Source: Tardiphaga sp.
GTDB lineage: Bacteria; Pseudomonadota; Alphaproteobacteria; Rhizobiales; Xanthobacteraceae
Length of the DNA: 6,880 bases
Reading direction: 5' to 3'
NCBI GenBank assembly: GCA_028290325.1
Contig: JAQGJY010000107.1
Coordinates: 1-6,880, forward strand
A program made the position numbers and the translations under genes. The notes below the pieces were generated by a model. The model had not been told where the DNA came from. It made no database searches and saw only the letters and a program-made list of their open reading frames with translations. Of the stretch, positions 1 through 5,580 are shown piece after piece. The first letter of the stretch is position 1. The number at the start of each line of letters is the position of its first letter.

Positions 1-641
1 AGATTCACCAGATCGTCGAGCCGGGCGGCGGCCCAGCCAAAATCCTGATGACGCAAGGTGCGATGACCGATCATCGAATCCGCCGTGTTGATGGCCTTGT
101 AAGCGATCAGGCCGGGCAGCCCGAACAGAGCCAGCCAGGCCACCGGCGCGACCACGCCATCGGCGAAATTCTCCGCGCAGGATTCGATCGCCGCGCGGCA
201 GACCGCGGGCTCGTCGAGAACATCGGGATTGCGGCCGACGATCATCGCCACCGCCTTGCGCGCGGCCGGCAGGCCGCCTTTAGCAAAAGCGGCGCGGACC
301 CGGGCGACGTGGCGGTACAGGCTGTTCTGCGCGATCAGGATCGAGGCGAGGATGCCGCTGACAACGAGCCCGCCGGGGACATGGCGCAAGGCCCGTTCAA
401 GGCCGAGCCCGATCGCGATGGCCATCGCGACCACGATGATGATCGCGACGACGCCCGCCGCCTTGCGTCGCGCGCGCGACCACGTCTGGCGATTGAGCCC
501 GTCATCGAGCAGGGCGATGAGCCGGCCGATCGCCGCCACGGGATGCGGCCAACGCCGCCAGACCGCATCGGGATCGCCGATGATCGCATCGACGGCGAGC
601 GCGATGACGACCACGACCAGCGTTTCCGGATCGATCGGCAT
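1..641 (-). CDS. cobD: Adenosylcobinamide-phosphate synthase CobD/CbiB (3' end outside window)
   Basis: This integral inner-membrane enzyme of cobamide synthesis joins (R)-1-amino-2-propanol phosphate to the f-propionate of adenosylcobyric acid, giving adenosylcobinamide phosphate. The window holds residues 1-213 of an expected 300-330; the C-terminus runs off the left edge. Visible family motifs are GDPDAVWRRWPHPV (about 22-35), hydrophobic membrane stretches at about 64-81 and 92-104, IVGRNPDVLDE (134-144), AAIESCAENFADGVVAP (150-166), and YKAINTADSMIGHR (181-194) followed by FGWAAARLDDL. The ATG at 641 is chosen because the family motifs begin shortly after it. It lies 2 nt downstream of the btuF stop, so the two genes are almost certainly one operon with coupled translation. 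The name follows Pseudomonas denitrificans usage; the Salmonella name is CbiB (Salmonella CobD is a different enzyme). The reading frame is clean throughout the visible part. Confidence 0.93.
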   Translation of the reverse strand, partial: MPIDPETLVVVVIALAVDAIIGDPDAVWRRWPHPVAAIGRLIALLDDGLNRQTWSRARRKAAGVVAIIIVVAMAIAIGLGLERALRHVPGGLVVSGILASILIAQNSLYRHVARVRAAFAKGGLPAARKAVAMIVGRNPDVLDEPAVCRAAIESCAENFADGVVAPVAWLALFGLPGLIAYKAINTADSMIGHRTLRHQDFGWAAARLDDLVN

Positions 642-643
642 GG

Positions 644-1489
644 TCAGCGGTCGATGCGCTCAAGTTCGGTCGCGAGCCGATCCAACGCTTCGGTAAGCAT
701 CGGTCCACCGCAAGCCAGCAACCGCTCGGGCAGCATGATCCGCTTCGAGGCCGGGTAAAATCGCTCAAGCGCGGGATGCAGCAGAAAGGCGCGGCCTTCG
801 TCCTCGGCGTAATCGCCGCTGTCCGACACCAGCAGATAATCCGGCTTGAGACTGACGATCGCTTCCAGCGACGCGAAGCCGCCGGTTCGCAGGCCAAGCC
901 CATCGGCCGCGCTGCGCAAGCCGACGGCCGACAATAACGCCGCCGACAGGCTGTCGCTGCCGGAGACCCAGCCACGCCGCGACAACGCCAGCACGCTGAA
1001 TGATTTTCGCGCGGCGACGCCGCGTGCCCGCTCGATCGCGGCGTCGAGCCGCCCGATCTCAGCCGTTGCGCGCTCGGGATGCTGCACCAGCGCGCCCATC
1101 CGCATGATCTGCTGGCGGACGTCGTCGAGCGATCGCGGCACGTCGAATTCGATGACGCGCTGGCCCTTGTCCTTGAGCAGCTGGCGGGTCGCGCGCTTCG
1201 TGAAGCGGCCGGCGACGACGATATCGGGCTTCAACACCAGCACGTCTTCCGCGCCGCCGGAGAGCAGCGGAAACTGCGCCGCTCGTGTCGCGTCCCACGA
1301 GCGCGCGACATCGCGAGCGTAAGGGCTGAGGCCGAGGATCTGGTCAGGATCCGCCAGCGTCATCAACAGTTGATCGGTGCACAGATTGATCGAGGCGATG
1401 CGCGGCTGGGCGACGGCCGCTGTCGTCGCGAGGCCGAGCAGCGTCACGGCGAGACCAAGCCCCTCGCGCCAGCGCCGATATGATGGCAT
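644..1489 (-). CDS. btuF: Periplasmic corrinoid-binding protein BtuF-like (ABC importer SBP)
   Basis: This 281-residue protein belongs to the FecB/BtuF periplasmic binding family (helical-backbone, class III). It would capture cobalamin or a related corrinoid and hand it to BtuCD. Residues 1-27 form a Sec signal peptide: basic start (RRWR), hydrophobic core, and AVA|Q as the likely cleavage site. The mature N-terminus has the typical RIASINLCTDQLL strand, then ILGLSPYARD, KPDIVVAGRF and a second-lobe KPDYLLVSDSG. The family also binds haem and ferric siderophores; the B12 assignment rests on the neighbouring cobD, cobC and riboswitch. The ATG at 1489 gives a normal signal peptide but has no clear Shine-Dalgarno. 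An in-frame ATG at 1507 adds six residues, is preceded by a weak GGTGAG, and would overlap the divergent cobC start. The open frame continues upstream to 2554 antisense to cobC, but that part has no family resemblance. Confidence 0.88.
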   Translation of the reverse strand: MPSYRRWREGLGLAVTLLGLATTAAVAQPRIASINLCTDQLLMTLADPDQILGLSPYARDVARSWDATRAAQFPLLSGGAEDVLVLKPDIVVAGRFTKRATRQLLKDKGQRVIEFDVPRSLDDVRQQIMRMGALVQHPERATAEIGRLDAAIERARGVAARKSFSVLALSRRGWVSGSDSLSAALLSAVGLRSAADGLGLRTGGFASLEAIVSLKPDYLLVSDSGDYAEDEGRAFLLHPALERFYPASKRIMLPERLLACGGPMLTEALDRLATELERIDR

Positions 1490-1498
1490 GACACCGCG

Positions 1499-2506
1499 AT
1501 GAAACATGGCGGCGATCTCACCGGCGCGATCGCGCGATATGGCGGCGCGGCGGAGGCCTGGCTCGACCTCTCGACCGGCATCAATCCGTGGTCGTATCCG
1601 ATTCAAGCCTTGCCGGTTCAAGCCTTGCCGGATCACGTCTGGCAGCGGCTGCCGTCGCGCGCCGACGAGATCGCCGTGTGCGATGCCGCTCGCATGGCTT
1701 ACGGCGTGCCGGATGGCGTCGGCATCGTCGCGGCGGCCGGCACGCAGGCGCTGATCCAGTGGCTGCCGCGATTGGCGATCGACGGCCGCGTCGCGATCCT
1801 CGGGCCGACCTATGGCGAGCATGCAGCGGCGTGGCGCCAGGCCGGGCATGACGTCGTCGCGATCGATCGTCTCGACGCGCTGGCGGCCGATACCCGCCAT
1901 GTCGTGATCGTCAATCCGAACAATCCCGACGGGCGCATCGTCGATCGCGAGGCGCTTGCGCGGCTCGCCACATCGTTGCGAGCGCGCGGCGGCTGGCTGG
2001 TGATCGACGAGGCCTTCGCGGATGTCAGCGAGCACATCAGCGCGGTCGCTCTGTGCCGCGACGATCCGGTCGTGGTGCTGCGCTCGTTCGGAAAGTTCTA
2101 CGGCCTTGCCGGCATCAGGCTCGGTTTCGCGATCGCGCGCGCCGACATCGCCAACGCTATTCAAAACGCGATCGGGCCTTGGGCCTGTTCGGGGCCGGCG
2201 CTGATCGTCGGGGCGCGGGCGTTGCGCGATCATGACTGGCGCGACCGCATGCGGGAGCGTCTCGCGCGCCAGGCCGACCGGCTCGACCACGTCTTGTGTC
2301 AGCACGGCTGCGCGATCGTCGGCGGCACCACCTTGTATCGGCTGGCGCGCCATCGCGACGCGACGCTGATTCACGCGGGCCTCGCGCGACAGAAGATCTG
2401 GTGCCGGCGTTTCGAGTGGGACGGCGGGTTGTTGCGCTTCGGCTTGCCGCCCGATCAACCGGCTCTGGATCGATTGGCGGCGGCGCTCAAACAGACGGGC
2501 GAATAA
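1499..2506 (+). CDS. cobC: Threonine-phosphate decarboxylase-like PLP enzyme CobC
   Basis: This 335-residue fold-type I aminotransferase-family enzyme is expected to convert L-threonine O-3-phosphate to (R)-1-amino-2-propanol phosphate, the substrate that CobD attaches to cobyric acid. It starts with the hallmark HGGDL (3-7) and WLDLSTGINP (21-30). It then shows GTQALIQ (81-87, PLP phosphate region), NPNNPDG (139-145), the VIDEAFAD strand with Asp170, and RSFGKFYGLAGIRLGF (195-210) with Lys199 as the Schiff-base lysine and Arg207 as the carboxylate-binding residue. The start is fixed by the near-terminal HGGDL motif, although no good ribosome binding site precedes it. The gene is convergent with btuD (7-nt gap) and divergent from btuF (9-nt gap), so it sits reversed inside an otherwise collinear minus-strand transport cluster. 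Its promoter must lie within btuF. A 15-bp tandem duplication adds five residues near position 36-45. The Salmonella name of this function is CobD. Confidence 0.93.
   Translation: MKHGGDLTGAIARYGGAAEAWLDLSTGINPWSYPIQALPVQALPDHVWQRLPSRADEIAVCDAARMAYGVPDGVGIVAAAGTQALIQWLPRLAIDGRVAILGPTYGEHAAAWRQAGHDVVAIDRLDALAADTRHVVIVNPNNPDGRIVDREALARLATSLRARGGWLVIDEAFADVSEHISAVALCRDDPVVVLRSFGKFYGLAGIRLGFAIARADIANAIQNAIGPWACSGPALIVGARALRDHDWRDRMRERLARQADRLDHVLCQHGCAIVGGTTLYRLARHRDATLIHAGLARQKIWCRRFEWDGGLLRFGLPPDQPALDRLAAALKQTGE
1602..1631 (+). repeat. Perfect 15-bp tandem duplication inside cobC
   Basis: The unit ttcaagccttgccgg occurs twice back to back (1602-1616 and 1617-1631) without a mismatch. It keeps the reading frame and produces QALPV-QALPD at about residues 36-45, just after the conserved STGINP segment. 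From memory of the family, one copy would give the usual spacing between STGINP..YP and the following W.RLP, so the second looks like an extra insertion. Identity at every base, including silent positions, suggests a recent slippage event. Confidence 0.9.
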
Positions 2507-2513
2507 CCGCATC

Positions 2514-3296
2514 TCAGAGCCCCGCCCACGGCACGATGATCGCAGCGCGCTCATGCTCGGCGCGGTAAGTGGTCACGCGAAACACGTCGCCGATCATCTG
2601 GTCCGACAACGCCTCGGCCGGCGGTCCCTCGGCAACAAGGCAGCCTCCGGACAGCACCAGCACGCGATCGGCGAAGCGCGCGGCGAGGCCGAGATCGTGG
2701 GTCACCACGATCACCAGCATGCCCTGATCGGCGGCGACGCGCAGCGTCCGCATCACGTCGAGCTGATAGCGCGGATCGAGCGACGCGGTCGGCTCGTCCG
2801 CGAGCACGACCGGCGCCTCCAGCGCCAGCACGCGCGCCAACGCGACGCGGCTGCGCTCGCCACCGGAGAGTTCGGTCACGCGGCGATCGCCAAACTCTGT
2901 GATGGCGGTGGCGCTCATCGCGCGGGCGACGGCGTCACGATCGCGCGGCGCCAGGCGATCCGGATCGGTCGCGCCATGCGGATAGCGGCCGAGGGCGACG
3001 ACATCGCGCACCGGCAGCGGCCAATGCACGACGTGACCCTGCGGCAAATAGCCGAACCGCAACGCGCGCTGGCGCAACGACAGATCGGTCAGGGTGTCAT
3101 CGCCGATCAGGATCGTACCGGACGAGTCGATCAGCCCTGCGAGCGCGCGCAGCAACGTCGTCTTGCCCGCGCCATTGGGGCCGACCAGCGCCACGAACTG
3201 TCGGCGCGGCCACGCGAATGACACGTCACGCAGGACCTTGCGGCCGCCGAGCGCGACGTCGAGATGCCGGGCGGTGAGGAACGCGGTCGGGTTCAT
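2514..3296 (-). CDS. btuD: ABC transporter ATPase, BtuD/FecE/HmuV family
   Basis: This 260-residue cytoplasmic ATPase would power corrinoid import through the adjacent permease. All nucleotide-binding elements are intact: Walker A GPNGAGKTT (39-47), Q-loop Gln86 in YLPQGH, signature LSGGE (143-147), Walker B VVLADEP (163-169, catalytic Glu168), D-loop SLD (172-174) and switch His200 in VVTHDLG. Its start overlaps the end of btuC by 4 nt (ATGA), which indicates translational coupling. Length and motif order match the FecCDE/BtuCD-type importers. Substrate cannot be read from the ATPase; vitamin B12 or cobinamide is inferred from the upstream cobalamin riboswitch and nearby cob genes. The gene ends 7 nt from the convergent cobC stop, leaving no room for a dedicated terminator between them. 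Confidence 0.92.
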   Translation of the reverse strand: MNPTAFLTARHLDVALGGRKVLRDVSFAWPRRQFVALVGPNGAGKTTLLRALAGLIDSSGTILIGDDTLTDLSLRQRALRFGYLPQGHVVHWPLPVRDVVALGRYPHGATDPDRLAPRDRDAVARAMSATAITEFGDRRVTELSGGERSRVALARVLALEAPVVLADEPTASLDPRYQLDVMRTLRVAADQGMLVIVVTHDLGLAARFADRVLVLSGGCLVAEGPPAEALSDQMIGDVFRVTTYRAEHERAAIIVPWAGL

Positions 3297-4315
3297 GCGA
3301 CGCCTCCGCTCAAAGCGCGACGTTCGCGCAGGATGAGGTAGAGGAAGAACGGCACGCCGATCAGCGAGGTCAGCACGCCGACCTTGATGTCGGTCGTCGA
3401 CGGAATGATCCGGACGGCGATGTCGGCGGCAAGGAGCAAGGCCGCGCCGGTCAACGCGCTTGGAATCAACAGCCGTGCCGGATCGTGGCCGATCAGCGGG
3501 CGCATCAAATGCGGCGCGATGAGGCCGATGAAGCCGATCGTTCCGGCGACGGCGACCGCGCCGCCGACGCCGAGCGCGACGCCCGCGATCACCAGCAAGC
3601 GCAGCCGGCCGACATGGACGCCGAGGCTCTGCGCGGTTTCCTCGCCGAGGCTGAGCGCCCGAAATGCCGCGCGCTGGCTCATGAGCACGATCGCGCCCGC
3701 GATGATGAAGGGCAAAGCCAGCATGACATGGCGGAAGCTGCGATCATCCAATGAGCCAAGGAGCCAGAACGAAATCTCAAGCGCGGCGAACGGATTCGGT
3801 GACAAGTTCAGCGCCAAGGCCGTCGCGGCGCCAGCCAGACTCGAGATCGCCAGCCCGGCGAGGATCAGCAACAGCAATCCGGCGCTGCGGCCCGCGACGG
3901 CGAGCAGCACGAACACCGACAGAAAAGCCATGGCGATCGCGGCGGCGGGCAATGCATAGGAGCGAATATCGGCCAAGCCGAGCGCGATGATCAGCACGGC
4001 GCCGAAGGCGGCGGATTGCGGCGCCCCGAACAATGACGGCGACGCGAGCGGATTGCGCAGCAGGCCCTGCAACGCCGCGCCGGACAGACCGAGGATCGCG
4101 CCGATCGCCAGCGCGAGGATCGCGCGTGGCAGGCGGATTTCGCGCACGATGATCTGCTGCACGTCACTGCCGCCGCCGGCCAGCGCATCGAGCACCGTCA
4201 GCGGCGACATCCGCACCGGGCCGGTGCCGAGCGACGCCAGCGCCAGCACGATGACGACCGCGACAAGCGCGGTCGTCGTCAGGGTGCGTCGGCGCGCTGC
4301 AATGGTCGTTACCAT
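3293..4315 (-). CDS. btuC: ABC transporter permease, BtuC/FecCD family
   Basis: This 340-residue, almost wholly hydrophobic protein is an inner-membrane permease of the FecCD/BtuC type, which usually forms a dimer with ten helices per subunit; E. coli BtuC is of similar length. The first membrane helix spans about residues 15-29. Family motifs are REIRLPR (58-64), LGLSGAALQGLLRNPLASP (75-93), EETAQSLGV in the coupling region that contacts the ATPase, and GFIGLIAPHLMRPLIGHDP towards the C-terminus. The ATG at 4315 overlaps the end of a 52-codon upstream ORF by 7 nt, so translation is probably coupled to it. btuD follows with a 4-nt overlap. The cobalamin riboswitch upstream implies repression when B12 is abundant. 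Haem or siderophore transport cannot be excluded from this protein alone. Confidence 0.92.
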   Translation of the reverse strand: MVTTIAARRRTLTTTALVAVVIVLALASLGTGPVRMSPLTVLDALAGGGSDVQQIIVREIRLPRAILALAIGAILGLSGAALQGLLRNPLASPSLFGAPQSAAFGAVLIIALGLADIRSYALPAAAIAMAFLSVFVLLAVAGRSAGLLLLILAGLAISSLAGAATALALNLSPNPFAALEISFWLLGSLDDRSFRHVMLALPFIIAGAIVLMSQRAAFRALSLGEETAQSLGVHVGRLRLLVIAGVALGVGGAVAVAGTIGFIGLIAPHLMRPLIGHDPARLLIPSALTGAALLLAADIAVRIIPSTTDIKVGVLTSLIGVPFFLYLILRERRALSGGVA

Positions 4316-4467
4316 GTGGCGTTCGCTCCAGCATAGGCGGCCGGGCCGGTGGCGCCCGTGACGACCAGTTCGGGCAGTGGATCAGTTGTGGATTGTGCGT
4401 GGGCGGCGCCACAGAGCGACCACAGGATAAGAGCGGCTGCCGAAGCAGCCGCGATCGGACAAGACAT
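4309..4467 (-). CDS. 52-residue exported peptide with TonB-box-like motif; possible btuB remnant or leader ORF
   Basis: I do not recognise this as a described small protein. The ATG at 4467 follows a good ribosome binding site (GAAAGGGG, 5-nt spacing) about 45 nt after the riboswitch aptamer. The first 24 residues look like a Sec signal peptide ending in GAAHA|Q, although the N-terminus lacks basic residues. The 28-residue mature part begins QSTTDPLPELVVTGATGP; PELVVTGA resembles the TonB box that follows the signal peptide in BtuB-type receptors (compare DTLVVTA in E. coli BtuB). The end, AAYAGANATW, alternates small/hydrophobic and polar residues and finishes with an aromatic residue, as the last beta-strand of an outer-membrane barrel does. 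One reading is a btuB reduced by a large in-frame deletion to its two ends. Another is a functional leader peptide, because the stop overlaps btuC by 7 nt and the first codons form a stable hairpin. Expression is likely; function is open. Confidence 0.6.
   Translation of the reverse strand: MSCPIAAASAAALILWSLCGAAHAQSTTDPLPELVVTGATGPAAYAGANATW
4427..4452 (-). terminator. GC stem with UUCG tetraloop and weak U tail: candidate riboswitch expression platform
   Basis: On the minus strand GCGGCTGC (4452-4445), TTCG (4444-4441) and GCAGCCGC (4440-4433) form a perfect 8-bp stem closed by C-G around UUCG, an extra-stable tetraloop. TCTTAT follows (4432-4427), a poor but U-containing tail. The hairpin lies about 60 nt after the B12 box and at nucleotides 16-35 of the 52-codon ORF. 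It could act as an attenuator or as a block near the start codon. The 5' arm octamer also occurs in the aptamer core (4622-4615), so the 3' arm can pair with either. The stem is directly visible; termination is inference, and the tail is weak for an intrinsic terminator. Confidence 0.4.
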
Positions 4468-4472
4468 AGTGA

Positions 4473-4480
4473 CCCCTTTC
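4473..4480 (-). promoter_or_regulatory. Ribosome binding site of the 52-codon ORF
   Basis: GAAAGGGG on the minus strand (4480-4473) lies 5 nt before the ATG at 4467 and supports that start. The five bases between it and the ATG include GTCAC (4473-4469), which is complementary to GTGAC (4514-4510) at the 3' edge of the aptamer. That offers a short pairing that could limit access to the start, though 5 bp is weak evidence. Confidence 0.55.
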
Positions 4481-4511
4481 GCCGACCCACCGTCGCGCGT
4501 GTCGAATGAGT

Positions 4512-4690
4512 CACCGGCCGGTCTCCTGGCTCACGGCCGTCATCTTGATCCGCCTTCCCGCCCCCGTGGGGGCAGTGGCCTGATGGATCGCGATGGCCGT
4601 TTACAGTTGCGGGGGCAGCCGCGGCATAGGGAGGTTGGTCCCGCACCGCATTCCCGTTTCACTTCCGATGGAAGCACCGTTGACCGGGAG
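4512..4690 (-). ncRNA. Cobalamin (adenosylcobalamin-class) riboswitch aptamer
   Basis: The minus strand carries the conserved cobalamin-aptamer elements in the right order: ACGGGAATGCGGTGCGGGACC region (4657-4637), the core CTGCCCCCGCAACTGTAA (4618-4601), GCCACTG (4579-4573) with a CCCCC/GGGGG helix, GGGAAGGCGG (4559-4550), and the B12 box AGCCAGGAGACCGGCC (4531-4516). It binds adenosylcobalamin or a related cobamide and usually lowers expression of the downstream genes when the ligand is plentiful. Here those are the 52-codon ORF, btuC and btuD, and perhaps btuF-cobD further on. The core is certain; the exact 5' boundary is not, because I could not fold the closing P1 helix with confidence (CCGGTC at 4687-4682 could pair with GACCGG at 4523-4518). 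The promoter must lie in 4691-4839, where I see no convincing -35/-10 pair. Confidence 0.95.
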
Positions 4691-4812
4691 CAGGAAGCAC
4701 GGCGCGTCCGCCGACGCAACTTCGATTTGTCGGATGACCGCGACCACGGCGGCGGGCCGGCAATGCGGTGGCTGGCGATGATGAACTTTAGTCGTTGCTC
4801 AGCGACCGATCA

Positions 4813-4843
4813 CTGACGCATGACGCTGCATTGGTCGCGTCAG
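4813..4843. repeat. Inverted repeat at the tetR stop; weak terminator candidate
   Basis: CTGACGC (4813-4819) and GCGTCAG (4837-4843) are perfect 7-bp inverted arms around a 17-nt loop. The second arm includes the TGA stop of the TetR gene. A competing pairing exists between gcgacc (4802-4807) and ggtcgc (4833-4838). There is no T-run on either side, so intrinsic termination of the tetR transcript is only a possibility. The stretch 4691-4839 between the riboswitch and tetR otherwise shows no gene; it must contain the promoter of the B12 operon. Confidence 0.3.
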
Positions 4844-5472
4844 GGTGCGACCTGGATCGCCAGTCCGTTAAGCAGCAGATCAAGATGGACATCGATGAAA
4901 TCCTTGACGTCGATCTGGCGGCGATCGTCGTAGAGCATGCCCCAAACATTGAGCAGCATCATCGGACTCAGAATGATTTCGGCGAATTTCAACGCGGGCG
5001 TGTCGCGGAATTCGCCGGCGGCGATTCCGGCCACCAGCAATTCGCGCAGGCGCTCGACGAACGGCTGGATGACTTCGGCGGAATGCCGGTCCACCAGATC
5101 GGGAAACCGGCGGCCTTCCGCGATCAGCGATCGCATCGTCTCGCGGGCGACGCGATCTTCCACGATCCGGCGATACAAAAACGCGATCAGGGTCCGCAGC
5201 CGATCGACGTAACGGCCGTCGAGCGTCGCGATAAAGGCGGTCAGCTCGTCGCAAATGGGCTGCGAGTTGCGCCGAATCATCTCCTCGAAGACGCGCTCCT
5301 TGGTGTCGAAATAGAAATAGATCGTCCCTTTGGTGACGCCGGCAAGTTGCGCCACATCTTCGAGGCGCGTCGCCGCGTAGCCGTTGCGGACGAATTCCTC
5401 GAAAGCCGCGTCGAGGATTTCGGCTGGCCGTTCCGCCTTGCGGCGCGCCCGCGTCGTCGTTGGAGCCTGCAT
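4840..5472 (-). CDS. TetR/AcrR-family transcriptional repressor of the adjacent efflux operon
   Basis: This 210-residue protein is a typical one-domain-plus-ligand-domain TetR regulator. The N-terminal DNA-binding part spans about residues 15-60: AEILDAAFEEFVRNGYAATRL, then the helix-turn-helix VAQLAGVTKGTIYFYF (40-55) and DTKERVFEEMI. The remainder is the helical ligand-binding and dimerisation domain, whose inducer cannot be predicted; the Y-F-Y-F-x-T/N-K-E ending of the HTH is characteristic of AcrR-like members. It is divergent from two periplasmic adaptor genes of an RND pump, with a perfect palindrome between them, so it probably represses both itself and the pump. The ATG at 5472 is the only start that keeps the normal short N-terminal arm; a GAGG lies 12 nt upstream, rather far. 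Reading frame and motifs are intact. Confidence 0.92.
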   Translation of the reverse strand: MQAPTTTRARRKAERPAEILDAAFEEFVRNGYAATRLEDVAQLAGVTKGTIYFYFDTKERVFEEMIRRNSQPICDELTAFIATLDGRYVDRLRTLIAFLYRRIVEDRVARETMRSLIAEGRRFPDLVDRHSAEVIQPFVERLRELLVAGIAAGEFRDTPALKFAEIILSPMMLLNVWGMLYDDRRQIDVKDFIDVHLDLLLNGLAIQVAP

Positions 5473-5504
5473 CGCCCAATCATACCTCGTTCCGTGGAGC
5501 CCTC

Positions 5505-5533
5505 AATCTATTATTGACTTCCGGGTTAGTCAA
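5505..5533 (-). promoter_or_regulatory. Predicted tetR promoter (TTGACT-17-TAGATT)
   Basis: On the minus strand TTGACT (5533-5528) is followed by a 17-nt spacer and TAGATT (5510-5505), a fair sigma-70 match, about 30 nt before the tetR ATG. The -35 hexamer is part of the right arm of the palindrome, so bound repressor would block RNA polymerase, giving autorepression. Confidence 0.5.
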
Positions 5534-5538
5534 TAATA
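5509..5538. promoter_or_regulatory. Palindromic operator, probable TetR-family binding site
   Basis: TATTATTGACT (5509-5519) and AGTCAATAATA (5528-5538) are perfect 11-bp inverted arms separated by tccgggtt. The site lies between divergently transcribed tetR and the efflux adaptor gene and is strikingly AT-rich against its GC-rich surroundings. Size and position are as expected for an operator bound by one or two TetR-type dimers. A near repeat of the spacer, ttctgggtt (5540-5548), follows directly. Confidence 0.75.
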
Positions 5539-5542
5539 CTTC
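5514..5542 (+). promoter_or_regulatory. Predicted efflux-operon promoter (TTGACT-17-TACTTC)
   Basis: TTGACT (5514-5519) in the left palindrome arm is followed by a 17-nt spacer and TACTTC (5537-5542), a weak -10; TAATAC at 5534-5539 is a better hexamer but leaves only a 14-nt spacer. Transcription would give a leader of roughly 60 nt before the adaptor ATG at 5612. Repressor on the palindrome would cover the -35. Confidence 0.4.
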
Positions 5543-5580
5543 TGGGTTCTGCGCTTCCGCGCTACGAAACTCGCAGCGCG

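Noticed and set aside
48..758. 236-codon plus-strand ORF opposite cobD
   Set aside because: It is composed mainly of Arg, Asp and Ala without motifs, and the opposite strand encodes a clear CobD/CbiB protein.
1508..2554. Continuation of the btuF reading frame, open for more than 1 kb antisense to cobC (total open frame 644-2554)
   Set aside because: Second codon positions of the two frames face each other, a register in which GC-rich genes seldom produce antisense stops (they need TTA, CTA or TCA codons). The translated part is Arg/Asp-rich and resembles no family, while cobC on the plus strand has every expected motif.
4316..4510. CbtB-like small cobalt-transport protein as the identity of the small ORF after the riboswitch
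   Set aside because: CbtB proteins have one membrane helix and a metal-binding His cluster near the C-terminus. The 52-residue product has a cleavable signal, one His within it, and no such cluster.
4164..4646. 160-codon minus-strand ORF across the riboswitch and the start of btuC
   Set aside because: It runs through the conserved riboswitch structure and out of frame through btuC, with a Pro/Arg/His-rich product. The 52-codon ORF in another frame has the ribosome binding site and signal peptide.
4795..5517. 240-codon plus-strand ORF opposite the TetR gene
   Set aside because: It has no recognisable domain and is antisense to an intact TetR helix-turn-helix protein in the codon-aligned register.
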